Origin: Ficedula albicollis
Lineage: Eukaryota > Chordata > Aves > Passeriformes > Muscicapidae
DNA: 64,000 bases
NCBI RefSeq assembly: GCF_000247815.1
Contig: NC_021677.1
Location: 10,710,803-10,774,802 of the forward strand
Reading direction: 5' to 3'
The notes beneath the pieces were generated by a model. It did not search any database. It was given only the letters and a program-made list of their open reading frames with translations, and had not been told where the DNA came from. Both the position numbers and the translations under genes were made by a program. Below, piece after piece: positions 61,638-64,000 of the stretch (its first letter is position 1; every line of letters begins with the position of its first letter).

Positions 61638-62115
61638 GTGTATTTTCTGCTTTGTGAGTGTGAGCTGTGTGCACTTGCTCTGGTGGAGATAGCATCCTTC
61701 CAGTCTCTTAGCTCAGGGGGTCTTGGGAACTTGCCTGCTTTTCCCAGCCAAAATGTTGGGAAAAATTTGGTAAAAAAGACCATTAGGAGCAGTTCAGCTT
61801 GTCCATCTGAAGGAGACAGTAATTTCTTATGTGAAGAGGTTATCATCATTTCACCCAGTTTTATCTTCATCCAAGATAGGGCATGGGAAGCATGATCAGT
61901 CTAATATAGATAATACAGACTTGTCTGTAAGCTAAATTACCTAAGTCCCATGGAGAATGCAATTCTGAGTAACTTTTCTAGAACTAGAGTTAAATTACTC
62001 CACTAACTCATGATGTTGGCATAGGATTGAGTTATCAAATTCCAACAGTTTGGTTGTAATTTCTAGGGAAATTAATTTTGAAGTCAAATTATTGGTTGAA
62101 ATTTCATATGAATTT

Positions 62116-62129
62116 AAAAAAAAAAAAAA
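62116..62129. repeat. A14 homopolymer
   Basis: Simple run in the downstream intron. Confidence 0.75.
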
Positions 62130-62847
62130 GTTTTCTCAACATCTGTACTTGAAAATTTTTGTGAAGTTTCATTGGTTTCTGTGCAAATTGTTACACAACT
62201 GCAATTGGATTGCAACTTGACCCCGAAGTGTAATATATTATGATCAGTTTTAAAAAATTGCCCATTAACTGGAAGCAAACATTTGGTCCTTTCAAAGTCT
62301 CTTTAACCTTTAGAATCCATATACTAGGTGCAGTAAGAAAATTACCACAGAGCCAGTACATGCATTAAAGTCATGGGTTAAACTAAAGATACAGAGAAAA
62401 CAAATGAAGCAGTGATTCCTAAATTAGAACTGCATCATCTTATAAAAAGTCATTGTTTATGCCAATATCTCCAGGTGTCAGCTGAATTATTAATTCAAAA
62501 TCAGTCTTTCACAATAGCAGCATCTGGCAGATACTTCCCCTGCTTCTAAGGAGACTGAGTTTATGCAAGTGATGTCAGTGAGGAAGCTTTTCTTATTTTT
62601 CTTCTGAATCTATTTGGTAATTTATTAAATATAATTAGGACAGGATGATTTTCTAGAGCTGACATCTTTTAAGCTCAGTGAGGAGCTCTGGTCACAGTGC
62701 CCTGTGTAAGAGGTGAGTGCTGCTCCCATGGCAGATGTGCTCAGTTTTTGCAGGGTTTGCAGGAGTAGCCATGACCAGCGCAGGACCTCTGGAGTGCTCT
62801 ATTCCTCATCCATACTAAGTCAAAATTGATCATTTTTAACGGAATTA

Positions 62848-62869
62848 AATTCCATTAATTAATGGAATT
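62848..62869. repeat. 22-bp perfect palindrome
   Basis: AATTCCATTA-AT-TAATGGAATT is self-complementary over 22 bases. A third GGAATTAAA lies just upstream at 62841. Confidence 0.9.
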
Positions 62870-64000
62870 AAAAACCCAAAATGTATTAGAAAACTAAGAC
62901 AGGCTGATAGAGCTGTGAGATAATTAAATACATTTAGGAGATACTTTAGTGGGAGCACGATAATTTTAAAAAGAACTCCAAAATGCTCAGTTTTTCTAAT
63001 CACAATACTAGAAACACATGCAGGTTTCATCAGGTTTTAAATGTTCATATATTACTGAGATTAAGATAACAACAATTACTACATTGTTTACCTATATCAG
63101 AGAAATAGGTTTTGTAGTTGTTTTCTCTTTAAAAGTAAATTATATTGTAATAGCTTATTACAGTATTTCTGTGTCCAGAAATCTCAGAAAGGGAATCATC
63201 CACAACATTTAGATCCATGACAGGATTTTATCAGCAGCTTGTTCTTGTAACACTTACATGTATTAAAATAATTGTTGGACCATAAGTAGAAGTTAAGACC
63301 CTGTATATATTTCATGTCAAATAGCAGAATGTTGCCTTTCCTTCTTGCAGTATATTAAAAAAACCTTCTTCCAATACAAGAAGAAAATATGCACTAAAGA
63401 AGATATGGCAAAAAGCCTCTTTTTTTAGAAATAGAGGTAAATATTTGTCTATAAAATTGAAGTCCTGAATTTATTATAGGAAAAGAAGTTGCTTAGCTCT
63501 ACTCTTACAAATCAGTGTAGGAATTTGTATCAGGGGAAAAATGGGGATTAAATAAGAGTGGATATATTGAACTGACATGTCTGAAAAGTATCTTAGCAAT
63601 TTAAATGCCCAGCCCCAAGATAACATTGAGATATAATCACAACAAATTCTCTGAAATGTTGTGTAGGTGTTTTTAGGTCCTTTCCAGGGATTTCCCTGTC
63701 ACTGTTGTATGTTCAGTAGAAAACCTCTCCTTGCTAAACACTTTTTTCCCCCTTTATTTGGCTGGTCTATGTGGAAATCTAAATGTGAAGAGCTTCAAGT
63801 AATCTTAATAACAATTCCCATCAGTACTGAAAAAAACCCATTGAGTAGCTGATAAGTTAAGAGAATAACTGATAAGGGATTAGAGAGAAAATGTAGAACA
63901 GGAAAATGAGTGGTGGAATGCAAAAGACAAGGCACAGGAAGATTGCAGAACCAAAGGTATGTTACAGGTTTGATGTGGAGCTGGACAAAGCACAGTGGGG

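Overview
This is nuclear DNA from a vertebrate, most likely a bird. The protein-coding exons are short, have canonical GT-AG borders and are spread thinly over AT-rich introns. The only dispersed repeat I can name is an old CR1 LINE fragment (about 36585-37195), the element family typical of birds and other reptiles. I see no Alu, B1 or L1 sequence. The passerine or other bird order cannot be fixed from the sequence alone.

The window lies inside one gene on the + strand, SBF2 (SET-binding factor 2, also called MTMR13). Seventeen consecutive internal exons (12037-58261) splice in frame to 2,670 nt, or 890 codons, without a stop. By comparison with the human protein as I remember it, they cover the region after the DENN module (SBF2 domain), the GRAM domain and most of the myotubularin-like domain. 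They include the inactivated phosphatase loop, which reads LEDGWDI where active family members have CxDGWDR. The start of the gene (N-terminal DENN part) and its end (rest of the myotubularin domain, coiled coil, PH domain) lie outside the window. Exon numbers below count only the exons seen here.

Layout: 1-12036 is intron, with a 1,038-bp perfect (GATATA)173 array and a 661-bp pure G run. Exon 1 is at 12037, followed by a 15-kb intron. Exons 2-9 are fairly dense (27107-34982). A 4-kb intron then carries the CR1 remnant, rebuilt by nested tandem duplications. Exons 10-17 follow (39069-58261). The final 5.7 kb is intron again and contains a 454-bp pure G run flanked by A runs.

The notable signals are structural rather than a new system. 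They are two giant G homopolymers, the hexanucleotide satellite, a GC-AG intron, a tandemly duplicated 3' splice site, about ten small near-identical tandem duplications (14-234 bp period), two perfect palindromes, and a minus-strand coding-like relic at about 20611-21073 that I cannot name. I found no complete second gene, no tRNA or rRNA and no CRISPR array. Nothing here supports an undescribed multi-gene system.
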